Positions 42,158-48,831 of a stretch of DNA of 48,831 nucleotides are shown one piece after another. Position 1 is the first letter of the stretch. Every line of letters begins with the position of its first letter. The translations under genes and the position numbers were made by a program. Source of the stretch: Christensenellaceae bacterium (GTDB taxonomy: Bacteria > Bacillota > Clostridia > Christensenellales > CAG-138); NCBI GenBank assembly GCA_031261085.1, contig JAISKB010000020.1:1-48831 (forward strand), read 5' to 3'. The notes below the pieces were generated by a model. The model saw nothing but the letters and a program-made list of their open reading frames with translations. It made no database searches and was not told where the DNA came from.

Positions 42158-42685
42158 TTAATATCCTTTGGGAAAGATGCCAAACCGAGAACTGCCCCGG
42201 CGGGTCATGCACAGCCGGTTGCCCTGCGCATCCATAACATAGCCTTTTAGGTGCGCCTGCGGAGCGCAAATTTCCCCCTGGCCGTCATACAGCAATATGC
42301 TCCCGCTGGGGGTAACGGCATAGATGCGGCGTATATGCCCCAGGCCCGGTACCGCCGCATCGCCCAATTTGGTAACGCGGTGCGTGACGGGATCGCGGTT
42401 GCCGGAGAACAGCTCCCCCGCATGGCAGCTGCAATAGGGGTGCGAATGCACCAGCGCCGCCGCGGGGTAGCGCAGGCTATGTACCGCCAATCCCAGCGCG
42501 GGCAGTATTACGTTGTTGTGCAGGCCAACGCGGGTGCGCGTAAGCATGTAGGCGGCGCCTTCGGCGGTGCGCAGCGGCAGCACCAGCGCGGCGCGTTCCA
42601 GCCCATCCCGCCCGGTTTTGGGTAAGTTTTCCGCGCCCCACGCGCGCACCGCTTCCAATTCTGAAGCGTAGACAACCCCGCGCAT
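42158..42685 (-). CDS. JAB/DUF4329-like domain protein
   Basis: 175 residues. The middle reads AALVHSHPYCSCHAGELFSGNRDP, an HxHP-type motif with a downstream S/D as in JAMM metalloproteases and the related DUF4329 fold, followed by YAVTPSGSILLYDGQG. No signal peptide. If a metal site is present it may cleave isopeptide or similar bonds, but not all JAMM ligands are clear. ATG 42685 has GGGAGG 7 nt upstream. It is a single gene with its own terminator. The function is unknown. Confidence 0.55.
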   Translation of the reverse strand: MRGVVYASELEAVRAWGAENLPKTGRDGLERAALVLPLRTAEGAAYMLTRTRVGLHNNVILPALGLAVHSLRYPAAALVHSHPYCSCHAGELFSGNRDPVTHRVTKLGDAAVPGLGHIRRIYAVTPSGSILLYDGQGEICAPQAHLKGYVMDAQGNRLCMTRRGSSRFGIFPKGY

Positions 42686-42726
42686 CCTGCCGCCTCCCTT
42701 TTGCTTCCATATTCTTAATCCATATC

Positions 42727-42749
42727 AAAAAGGCCGCATACGCGGCCTT
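42727..42749 (-). terminator. Intrinsic terminator after the SPFH gene
   Basis: AAGGCCGC-ATAC-GCGGCCTT with TTTTT following on the minus strand. Confidence 0.85.
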
Positions 42750-42766
42750 GTGCTAACCAAAAAACC

Positions 42767-43996
42767 TTACCCCTGCAAATCCCCATCGTCGAACGGGTCT
42801 CCGCATTCGGGGCAGAACTTGGGCGGGTGCGCCTTATCGGCAGGCTCCCAGCCGCACTTATCGCACTTATACTGCGGCACGCCGGCGGGCTTGGGTGCGC
42901 CGCACTCGGCGCAGAACTTGCCGGTGTTGCCCTGCGCGCCGCACTTGGCGCAGTTCCACCCCGCGGCGGCGGGCTGCTGCCCAGCTTGCTGCCCCATTTG
43001 GAACAGGTTTTGGGCGTTGGCGCCGCCCACGCCCTGCGCCGCGTTCATGCCCGCAAACGCCATAAACGCGCCGCTGCCCTGGTTGCTTGCGGCCGCTTTC
43101 ATGGCATCGGCCTGCGCGCCCACCAAATGCGCCGCCGCCATGGTGGGGTTGCGGAGCGTGCCGCTCTTTTGCAGCTCTTTAATGGTGGCCTCATCTTCGG
43201 GGTTAGCGGTTACAGAGCTGACGCCAAACGAGATGACCCGCACGCCGCGCAGCTCGGCCCACTTGCCCGATAGCACCTGGTTGAGCGCATCCGCAAGCTC
43301 CATGGTATGCCCCGGCAGCGCGCTGTAGCGTATGCCCAGGGTGGAAATCTGCGCAAAGGCGGGCTGCAGCGCGGTGAGCAGCTCGGTTTTAAGCTGGCTG
43401 TCGATTTGATCCCGCGTGTAAGCGGCGCGTATGTTGCCGCACACGTTGGTATAAAACAGCATGGGGTCTATGATTTTATAGGAATATTCGCCAAAGCAGC
43501 GTATGCCGATATCCATATCCAAGCCGATGTTGGTATCCACCACGCGGAAGGGCACCGGGTTGGCCGTGCCATATTTGTTGCCAATAATTTCTTTGGTGTT
43601 GATGAAATATACCCGCTGATCCTTGCCGGTATCCCCGCCAAAGGTGAAGCGCTTGCCTATTTGCTTGAAGGTATCGAGCAGGCCCTTGCCCAAGCCGCCA
43701 TAAAATATGGAGGGCTCGGTAGAGCTGTCCCACACATACTCGCCCGGCTCGGCGCTTAACTCCACCACCTTGCCCTGTTCCACAATCATCATGCACTGGC
43801 CGTCGTTTACGGCAACGATGGAACCGTTGGTGATGATGTCGCTCTCGCCCTTGGTATTGCTGCTGCGCGCGGAGGTGCGCTTTGCGCCCTTTGTGGCCAG
43901 CACATCCGCCGACATGGCTTCACAGTAAAAATACTCCCGCCATTGATCGGCCAACGCGCCGCCCAGCGCGCCCACACCTGCTTTTAAAAGCCCCAT
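42767..43996 (-). CDS. SPFH-domain protein with C-terminal zinc ribbons (YdjI-like)
   Basis: 409 residues. The N-terminal part (about 20-290) is an SPFH/virion-core-like domain (GSIVAVNDGQCMMIVEQGKVVELSAEPGEY; TRDQIDSQLKTELLTALQPA), followed by an Ala/Gln/Gly-rich linker and two pairs of CxxC (CAKCGAQG/CAECGAPK and CDKCGWEP/CPECGDPF) that form zinc ribbons. Bacillus YdjI-type proteins of this layout are linked to membrane microdomains and phage-shock-like responses (recall). AAAGGAG precedes ATG 43996. It follows a small membrane protein by 50 bp and is likely co-transcribed. Confidence 0.85.
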   Translation of the reverse strand: MGLLKAGVGALGGALADQWREYFYCEAMSADVLATKGAKRTSARSSNTKGESDIITNGSIVAVNDGQCMMIVEQGKVVELSAEPGEYVWDSSTEPSIFYGGLGKGLLDTFKQIGKRFTFGGDTGKDQRVYFINTKEIIGNKYGTANPVPFRVVDTNIGLDMDIGIRCFGEYSYKIIDPMLFYTNVCGNIRAAYTRDQIDSQLKTELLTALQPAFAQISTLGIRYSALPGHTMELADALNQVLSGKWAELRGVRVISFGVSSVTANPEDEATIKELQKSGTLRNPTMAAAHLVGAQADAMKAAASNQGSGAFMAFAGMNAAQGVGGANAQNLFQMGQQAGQQPAAAGWNCAKCGAQGNTGKFCAECGAPKPAGVPQYKCDKCGWEPADKAHPPKFCPECGDPFDDGDLQG

Positions 43997-44046
43997 ACTA
44001 TTCTCCTTTCAAATGTAAGCCCTCTCGGGCACGCGGAATCGCCGCG

Positions 44047-44505
44047 TTATCCTTCTGCAACGAGCTGTTTTTTAAGCTTACACGCGCCCGCCAAATACAG
44101 CGCGGGGAGCAGCAGCCCGAGCAAGATGCTCAAAAGGCTGATTAAAGTAATCTGCTCCGGGTAAATCAGCGCCGAGGGGATGTTGGAGCACACGCACAGC
44201 ACAAGCAGCAGTATACCCGCCGCCACACAGATATCCGCGCGGGCGGGCTTTGCCCAAAACAGAACGCCCAGTATGCCCGCCGCCGTTTCAGCCACCGCCA
44301 AAATAATCGATAGTACCGCGCTCATCACCAAGTACTCCCGCGACATGGCGGCAATGCCCATCTGCTCATACAGCTCGGCATACTGCTCCTGCGCGGCTAT
44401 AACCGTATCCATAGTAAACGCCGTAATCGAAGAGCTTATCAAGCCGATTACACCAAATATAATCAGCAATATGCTCACTACCCGCAATAGCTTGGAACCC
44501 TCCAT
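44047..44505 (-). CDS. Four-helix membrane protein of unknown function
   Basis: 152 residues with four hydrophobic helices (about 8-28, 58-80, 88-108, 115-140). Start ATG 44505 has GGAGG 9 nt upstream. I recognise no family. It sits between a lipoprotein gene and the SPFH gene, so it may be the membrane partner of the SPFH protein. Confidence 0.75.
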   Translation of the reverse strand: MEGSKLLRVVSILLIIFGVIGLISSSITAFTMDTVIAAQEQYAELYEQMGIAAMSREYLVMSAVLSIILAVAETAAGILGVLFWAKPARADICVAAGILLLVLCVCSNIPSALIYPEQITLISLLSILLGLLLPALYLAGACKLKKQLVAEG

Positions 44506-44642
44506 GGTTTATATACCTCCGTAATAAAACCCGCCGCCGGGCGCAGATGCCCATCGGCCTCAATATCGTATAAAACAGTATACAACATTTTGGCATATTC
44601 GTCATCGGCAAATGGGATTTTTTGTTGCGGCTTTACCGCAAT
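44478..44642 (-). other. Unassigned 54-codon open frame bridging lipoprotein and membrane-protein genes
   Basis: The gap between the two genes is filled by a protein-like frame (KPQQKIPFADDEYAKMLYTV, then DGHLRPAAGFITEVYKPW) that ends 28 nt inside the next gene. It lacks ATG/GTG/TTG near its 5' end; ATT 44640-44642, downstream of AGGAG, is the only possible start. It may be a separated C-terminal piece of the lipoprotein after a frameshift, or a small gene with a rare start. Confidence 0.25.
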
Positions 44643-44646
44643 GCCC

Positions 44647-45912
44647 TCATGCCTGCTCCTGCGCCGAAATATGCCGCGTAAACGCCTCCCCCGGCTTGGT
44701 GACGGCAAAGTACACCGTGCCGCTGTCGTAAAAGTCGTTCCACTTTTCATAGCCCCACATAAAGCTCTCATCCCACGGGAACTTGCCAGGGTCCACCAAG
44801 GCATTGGCGCCGGGCGATTGCCGCGAGGCCTCGCCGGGCGTTTTTTCGGCCCAGCCGCCATCGGCGGTTTGCGCCTTTAGATGATAGTCAAAATCCTCCG
44901 CCACCTGTATGCCGTCCGCGCCGTTGCGCTCGCGGAAGCCGATGCGCAGCGCCACCCGGTATTCGGTACTCGCGTCGATCGCATCATCGAAGCCGGTCAG
45001 CTCGCGGAAGGATTCTATCCCCAGCGCTTCTTTGTTGGCCTCTATATAATTAAAGCACGCTTCCTTCATATATTGCAGCGCCGCCTCCAACCCGCCCGCA
45101 TCATAGGTGCGCTGGAATTCCGGCGTGTCGGTGATGAGCGTATCATAATACACCGGCGCCAAATCGCGCAGCGCATACGAAAAGCAGTTGCCTTCCTCCT
45201 GCGGGGTATAGTCGAACTTGGCATACCGCACCTCGGCCTCCGGCTTAAATACCTCCACCTCCAGCGCGGGGAACTGCGTGAGCTCCATGCCAAAGCCGGT
45301 ATAGAAGCTTGCGCCGTTGCCCGGCACCGTCTTCTGCAGCAGCACGCCGTAGTTGGCGCAATCCCCCGCAAGCCAAGCCTTCACGATGTCGGTAATATCC
45401 AGCACATACGCGCCCTCGTCCACCTGTCCTGCCCTGGACGGCGCGCCGGTAACGCCCTCGGCGAAATTCTCCCACGAAAGCTCCGCAAAGGTCCATGTAT
45501 GCGAAATTGCCGTGGCGGTGATAGCGCTCACATCGGCTCCTTCGGCCTGTGTGAGCCTTAGCCGGGCCGATGCCACGCTATCGGCTGTTACAGCGGCCGG
45601 CAGGGGGAAGTGTACCGCCATGGATTGCGCGTTGCCATTCACATCCAAGCGCACCTGGCATATGCCCAAATCATCCAGGTTAAATAACGTCGCATCCGTA
45701 TCCTCGCTGGAGATCCAGCCCGTTATCGTGTTGTTTTCGCTCTGGATGGTTATGGTATAGGTTTCCCGGGTATCCGGCGCAGGCGACGCCGCATCGGCGG
45801 TCTCTTCCGGCGCGCCGGGCGCCGCATTGCCCTCCCCCGTCTTTGCGCCGTTGCAGGCGCAGGCCAAAAGCATCAGCAGGGCAAGCAGTATGAGCAATAC
45901 TCGTTTCATCAT
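44647..45912 (-). CDS. Lipoprotein with DNRLRE-like domain and possible cysteine-peptidase domain
   Basis: 421 residues from ATG 45912 (AAAGGA upstream); a longer frame to 46074 covers the structured leader. Lipobox LLACAC. Residues about 50-205 form a beta-rich domain of the DNRLRE type (LRLTQAEGADV; YVLDITDIVKAWLAGDCANYGVLLQ), usually in surface or carbohydrate-binding proteins. The C-terminal part has EGNCFSYALRD and EDFDYHLKAQTADGGWAEK, a Cys...His layout that recalls papain-like domains in surface proteins, but the assignment is tentative. A promoter lies at 46073-46100. Confidence 0.65.
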   Translation of the reverse strand: MMKRVLLILLALLMLLACACNGAKTGEGNAAPGAPEETADAASPAPDTRETYTITIQSENNTITGWISSEDTDATLFNLDDLGICQVRLDVNGNAQSMAVHFPLPAAVTADSVASARLRLTQAEGADVSAITATAISHTWTFAELSWENFAEGVTGAPSRAGQVDEGAYVLDITDIVKAWLAGDCANYGVLLQKTVPGNGASFYTGFGMELTQFPALEVEVFKPEAEVRYAKFDYTPQEEGNCFSYALRDLAPVYYDTLITDTPEFQRTYDAGGLEAALQYMKEACFNYIEANKEALGIESFRELTGFDDAIDASTEYRVALRIGFRERNGADGIQVAEDFDYHLKAQTADGGWAEKTPGEASRQSPGANALVDPGKFPWDESFMWGYEKWNDFYDSGTVYFAVTKPGEAFTRHISAQEQA

Positions 45913-46066
45913 CTGTACATTCCTTTCCGTTAAGCGCAGCGCTGCGCCGCACAGGCGCGCTTGGCTCCCGTGCGTACGCACCGAACATCGCGTTTTCATT
46001 TTTACAAGCAGGCGCCGGCCTTTCGCCGCCCAGTCCATGGCGCCAGGCGGCCTAAATTCTTGCCAT
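45913..46066 (-). promoter_or_regulatory. Structured GC-rich leader upstream of the lipoprotein gene
   Basis: About 150 nt lie between the predicted start of transcription and the ATG. They contain perfect palindromes GTGCGTACGCAC and GCGCAGCGCTGCGC and a pair GCCGCC/GGCGGC with a 14-nt loop. I cannot match it to a known riboswitch. Confidence 0.35.
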
Positions 46067-46072
46067 AGCTTC

Positions 46073-46100
46073 ATTATAGAACATAACCGTGGTTTGTAAA
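46073..46100 (-). promoter_or_regulatory. Predicted promoter of the lipoprotein gene
   Basis: TTTACA-N16-TATAAT on the minus strand. DNA from 46101 to 46303 shows no gene or element I can support. Confidence 0.55.
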
Positions 46101-46303
46101 GCGATATGCCTTCGGGTTTAAGAAGTGTTCATAGTTTAAAGGCAAGAATGTTATTATTGCGGATGTTTTTCATAGAGCACAGCGGTCACACCTTGCTATA
46201 AATCCTTCTCCCTTACCCGTTTGCCGATGCCTATTTCCCACGAAATAAAGCGCTAAATGAGTAGACAGCGGTTGCCGCGCTAAAAAATTCCAGCAAGGCG
46301 GTT

Positions 46304-47245
46304 GTGTGGCAAGTTGTTTCTTCTACTATCGTCTTGCAGGAAAATAAGTTTGTCTCCGAAGATAATGCTGATATAATCAATAAAGAAGCATTTCAACAAT
46401 CTATAGAAAAAGCACAGCAGGAAGGAGCATTTGACGACTATGACCGACGCACAAACGATGTCGAACGAGGGGAAAGCCCGAGAAAAGTACCGCGCGAGCA
46501 ATGGCAAGGAATACTTGGTAATCAACGGCCAGAAGTATTGGGCGATGGACGAGAACGGGGAGCCGATGTATTACGACGAGGACGCGTCGAGCGACGATAT
46601 GATAGCGGAATTGTTGGCATGGACGATGGAACGGAAGGCGGCGAAGCAGTCACAGCTTCCCCCGACGGAGTAACCGATGGCATACCGTATTCTGTAGGCG
46701 CGGCTACGCCGACCACGAAGTTCGGTGAATCGCAGCTTTATACGAATACCTATGACCGCATCCTTACCGCTACAGAAAAAGCCAGTGTGGATGTGGAGAA
46801 TGCGTTGTATGCAATTCATGGTGAAACAGAGACATTAAACAATGCCCGCGAGATTGTTAGAAGCACGCTGGAACGGGAAGGAAATGTGGATGGCCTGTCT
46901 GCGGAGTTGGCAAAGGATGCCGATTGGAGCTCAACGGATATGGATACCGCGATGCTCACGCTTGCGGCCATGCGCACCGAGGCTGCCGAAACGGGCGACT
47001 TTACAAAGATGAACGAGTGGATGTCCACCATCCGCGAGCGCGCTACCCAAAGCGCACAGTCCTTACAGGCCTTGGCAAAGTGGACGCGCGGAACCGTTGA
47101 AGGCGACATGATTTCCGTTTCCCGCGCTGTAGATGGGCTGAATGAGAAGAACGAAAATGGCATTAAGGCTGGCCGAAAGCAGAAGATTACCATCGACCCG
47201 CAGCTTATGACTGCCCTTATGTTACCCTGCTTTCTCCCGGTGTAG
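46304..47245 (+). pseudogene. Prophage remnant: fragment of a large polyvalent phage protein
   Basis: One open frame of 313 codons (GTG 46304) joins three unlike parts. The first 45 residues (NADIINKEAFQQSIEKAQQE) look like the end of a phage protein. The middle is the wrong frame of the nested gene at 46440-46673. The last part, from about 46674 (IPYSVGAATPTTKFG; LYTNTYDRILTATEKASVDV; AMRTEAAETGDFTKMNEWMS; AQSLQALAKWTRGTVEGDMI), resembles large multi-domain proteins of Firmicutes prophages. It stops abruptly 37 bp before the CRISPR array. Probably a non-functional fragment left by deletion or array-linked recombination. Confidence 0.6.
46440..46673 (+). CDS. Small phage-type protein nested in the prophage remnant
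   Basis: 77 residues from ATG 46440 (AAGGAG 12 nt upstream; a TTG at 46431 is also in frame but too close to the ribosome site). SNEGKAREKYRASNGKEYLV, NGQKYWAMDENGEPMYYDED and an acidic/helical end look like a real coding sequence. No function can be given. It precedes the polyvalent-protein fragment by a few bases. Confidence 0.5.
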   Translation: MTDAQTMSNEGKAREKYRASNGKEYLVINGQKYWAMDENGEPMYYDEDASSDDMIAELLAWTMERKAAKQSQLPPTE

Positions 47246-47281
47246 AATCGCCCCCGCGTATCCTGCATCGACACATAATAC
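47245..47281 (-). repeat. Degenerate terminal CRISPR half-repeat and shortened spacer
   Basis: GAATCGCCCCCGCG (47245-47258) resembles the first half of the repeat (GGATCACCCCCGCG) but lies 37 bp, not 61 bp, from the first full repeat. This fits a deletion of about 24 bp at the leader-distal end. Confidence 0.5.
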
Positions 47282-48831
47282 GGATCACCCCCGCGCGTGC
47301 GGGGAACATACCACTATCACATGGCAAAAAGACCGCATAGGAGGATCACCCCCGCGCGTGCGGGGAACATTTTAGAGCTTCCAGATGACTTCATCGAGCA
47401 TGTGGATCACCCCCGCGCGTGCGGGGAACATTCGCCCGTTAACAAGTCCATTATCAACATAACTGGATCACCCCCGCGCGTGCGGGGAACATATAGTGGC
47501 TGGTTTTTATCCATACCCTATGGTAGGATCACCCCCGCGCGTGCGGGGAACATCAGCGCTTATCCCGCCTCAACACTAGCTTAATCGGATCACCCCCGCG
47601 CGTGCGGGGAACATACCCTTATACCCAACCATAAAACATCCAGCAGAGGATCACCCCCGCGCGTGCGGGGAACATTATCCAGCAGCGCGCGGGCAAGCAT
47701 CTTGTCCGGGATCACCCCCGCGCGTGCGGGGAACATATGTGGAGGACGGGGCAATCGCCGCCGTGCTGAGGATCACCCCCGCGCGTGCGGGGAACATTTT
47801 CCTTCACTTCGTCAATTTCTTCATCGTCAAGGATCACCCCCGCGCGTGCGGGGAACATGTGCCACGGAAATTTTGCAAATCGTTTTTATTGGGATCACCC
47901 CCGCGCGTGCGGGGAACATGTAAATCCCGCGCAGTTAATGCCGCGCAACAAAGGATCACCCCCGCGCGTGCGGGGAACATGCCCATGGCGTTGCCCATGA
48001 GGCCACTCTGTATGGATCACCCCCGCGCGTGCGGGGAACATAAACTGCACATATCGGTATGGCCGTGGAAGTAAGGATCACCCCCGCGCGTGCGGGGAAC
48101 ATTCATTACAGGAGACGCGACATATACAGTACGCAGGATCACCCCCGCGCGTGCGGGGAACATATATATCCAGTATTTATTGACACGCGCCAAACGGGAT
48201 CACCCCCGCGCGTGCGGGGAACATTCCCCCATAGCGCATTGCCATACATTGGCAACGGGATCACCCCCGCGCGTGCGGGGAACATCATCCGCCGCACGGG
48301 CAACATAAGCCCGATTGCGGATCACCCCCGCGCGTGCGGGGAACATGCGTAGTTAACCGTGCCAACTCCGTGGCAAGTGGGATCACCCCCGCGCGTGCGG
48401 GGAACATGAGTTCCACCGGGCACACCTGCGCCGCTTCTTGGGATCACCCCCGCGCGTGCGGGGAACATGTTGCGTGATTGCAATTGCGATTGCTTTGCAG
48501 AGGATCACCCCCGCGCGTGCGGGGAACATTCCGCGCGCGCTTCCCGTGGCAAAGCGGGCAACGGATCACCCCCGCGCGTGCGGGGAACATGGAATTTGTC
48601 GAGCGGCAAAGCATCCCGCGCCAGGATCACCCCCGCGCGTGCGGGGAACATGCAACGTTCGCGGAATTAATCATATCATACAAAGGATCACCCCCGCGCG
48701 TGCGGGGAACATAAGTACAATAGCATTATGCGAGCAACTTTTAGAGGATCACCCCCGCGCGTGCGGGGAACATCAACCGCCTTTAAATTTGCTCGCGTCT
48801 GGTTTAGGATCACCCCCGCGCGTGCGGGGAA
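47282..48831 (-). CRISPR. Type I-E CRISPR array, 26 repeats seen (last cut by window edge), 25 spacers
   Basis: A 28-bp repeat (GGATCACCCC...GCGGGGAACAT) occurs every 61 bp with 33-bp spacers. First repeat 47282-47309; later ones start at 47343, 47404, 47465 and so on up to 48807. All repeats I compared are identical. The internal stem CCCCGC/GCGGGG is the type I-E form. The reverse complement (GTTCCCCGCACGCGCGGGG) matches the E. coli I-E crRNA sense, so transcription should run leftward from a leader to the right of this window. The left end is then the oldest end, in line with its decayed half-repeat. No cas genes are in view. All 25 spacers are distinct; I see no match to other parts of the window. 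Confidence 0.97.

Noticed and set aside
45913..46066. Resemblance of the lipoprotein leader to a ZTP or c-di-GMP riboswitch
   Set aside because: Only short words (CTGGGCGGC, GCGAAAGG) agree; the conserved cores are not in the right order.
47297..48714. Series of plus-strand open frames rich in ITPARAGN and HPRACGEH
   Set aside because: These are translations of the CRISPR repeats, a well-known artefact.

Overview
The window looks like chromosomal DNA of an anaerobic Firmicute of the class Clostridia, possibly an uncultured gut lineage. The evidence is moderately high G+C coding DNA with AT-rich promoters, strong GGAGG ribosome binding sites, an LPXTG-like sortase signal (IPRTG), a bifunctional AdhE, a citrate lyase operon, a Rex-type operator and a split archaeal-type glutamate synthase. 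The lineage is inferred from gene content only.

Layout. 1-510 is the 5' part of an aconitase-family hydratase. 825-11036 encodes cell-surface proteins on the minus strand: three tandem NlpC/P60-like secreted peptidases, two of which share a nearly identical SH3 targeting module, then two large secreted proteins that share an unrecognised domain. 11301-22133 is a poly-gamma-glutamate (gamma-PGA) island. It holds pgsB, pgsC and a pgsW-like gene, and a convergent operon (DUF6305-like lipoprotein, TRAP-like permease, a 47-residue membrane protein, an AstE/AspA-type deacylase). Two gamma-glutamyltransferase lipoproteins and glutamate racemase follow. gdhA (glutamate dehydrogenase) follows on the other strand. 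23998-30257 is icd-citD-citE-citF-citC-citXG, with a divergent two-component system (30527-32483). 32619-36258 is adhE with an APH-like kinase and a 2Fe-2S thioredoxin-fold protein, controlled from a promoter overlapped by a Rex-like operator; a LysR regulator and an aldo/keto reductase follow. 38470-41821 is a three-gene split glutamate synthase behind a structured leader. 42158-45912 holds a JAB-like protein, an SPFH/zinc-ribbon protein, a small membrane protein and a lipoprotein. 46304-47245 is a decayed prophage fragment abutting a type I-E CRISPR array (47282 to the window end, 26 repeats seen).

How the genes fit together. Most of the window concerns glutamate and its carbon skeleton: aconitase-like hydratase, isocitrate dehydrogenase and citrate lyase around citrate and 2-oxoglutarate; GOGAT and GDH making or consuming glutamate; racemase making D-glutamate; PgsBC polymerising glutamate; and two surface GGTs of the short-lid type able in principle to cleave or transfer gamma-PGA. 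A 9-bp AT-rich motif (CTTATTTAT/ATAAATAAG) recurs beside candidate promoters of pgsB or the adhesin, the DUF6305 operon, gdhA and the histidine kinase gene, which suggests one regulon. That regulon, and the unstudied permease/47-aa protein/DUF6305/deacylase operon, are the best candidates here for an undescribed system.
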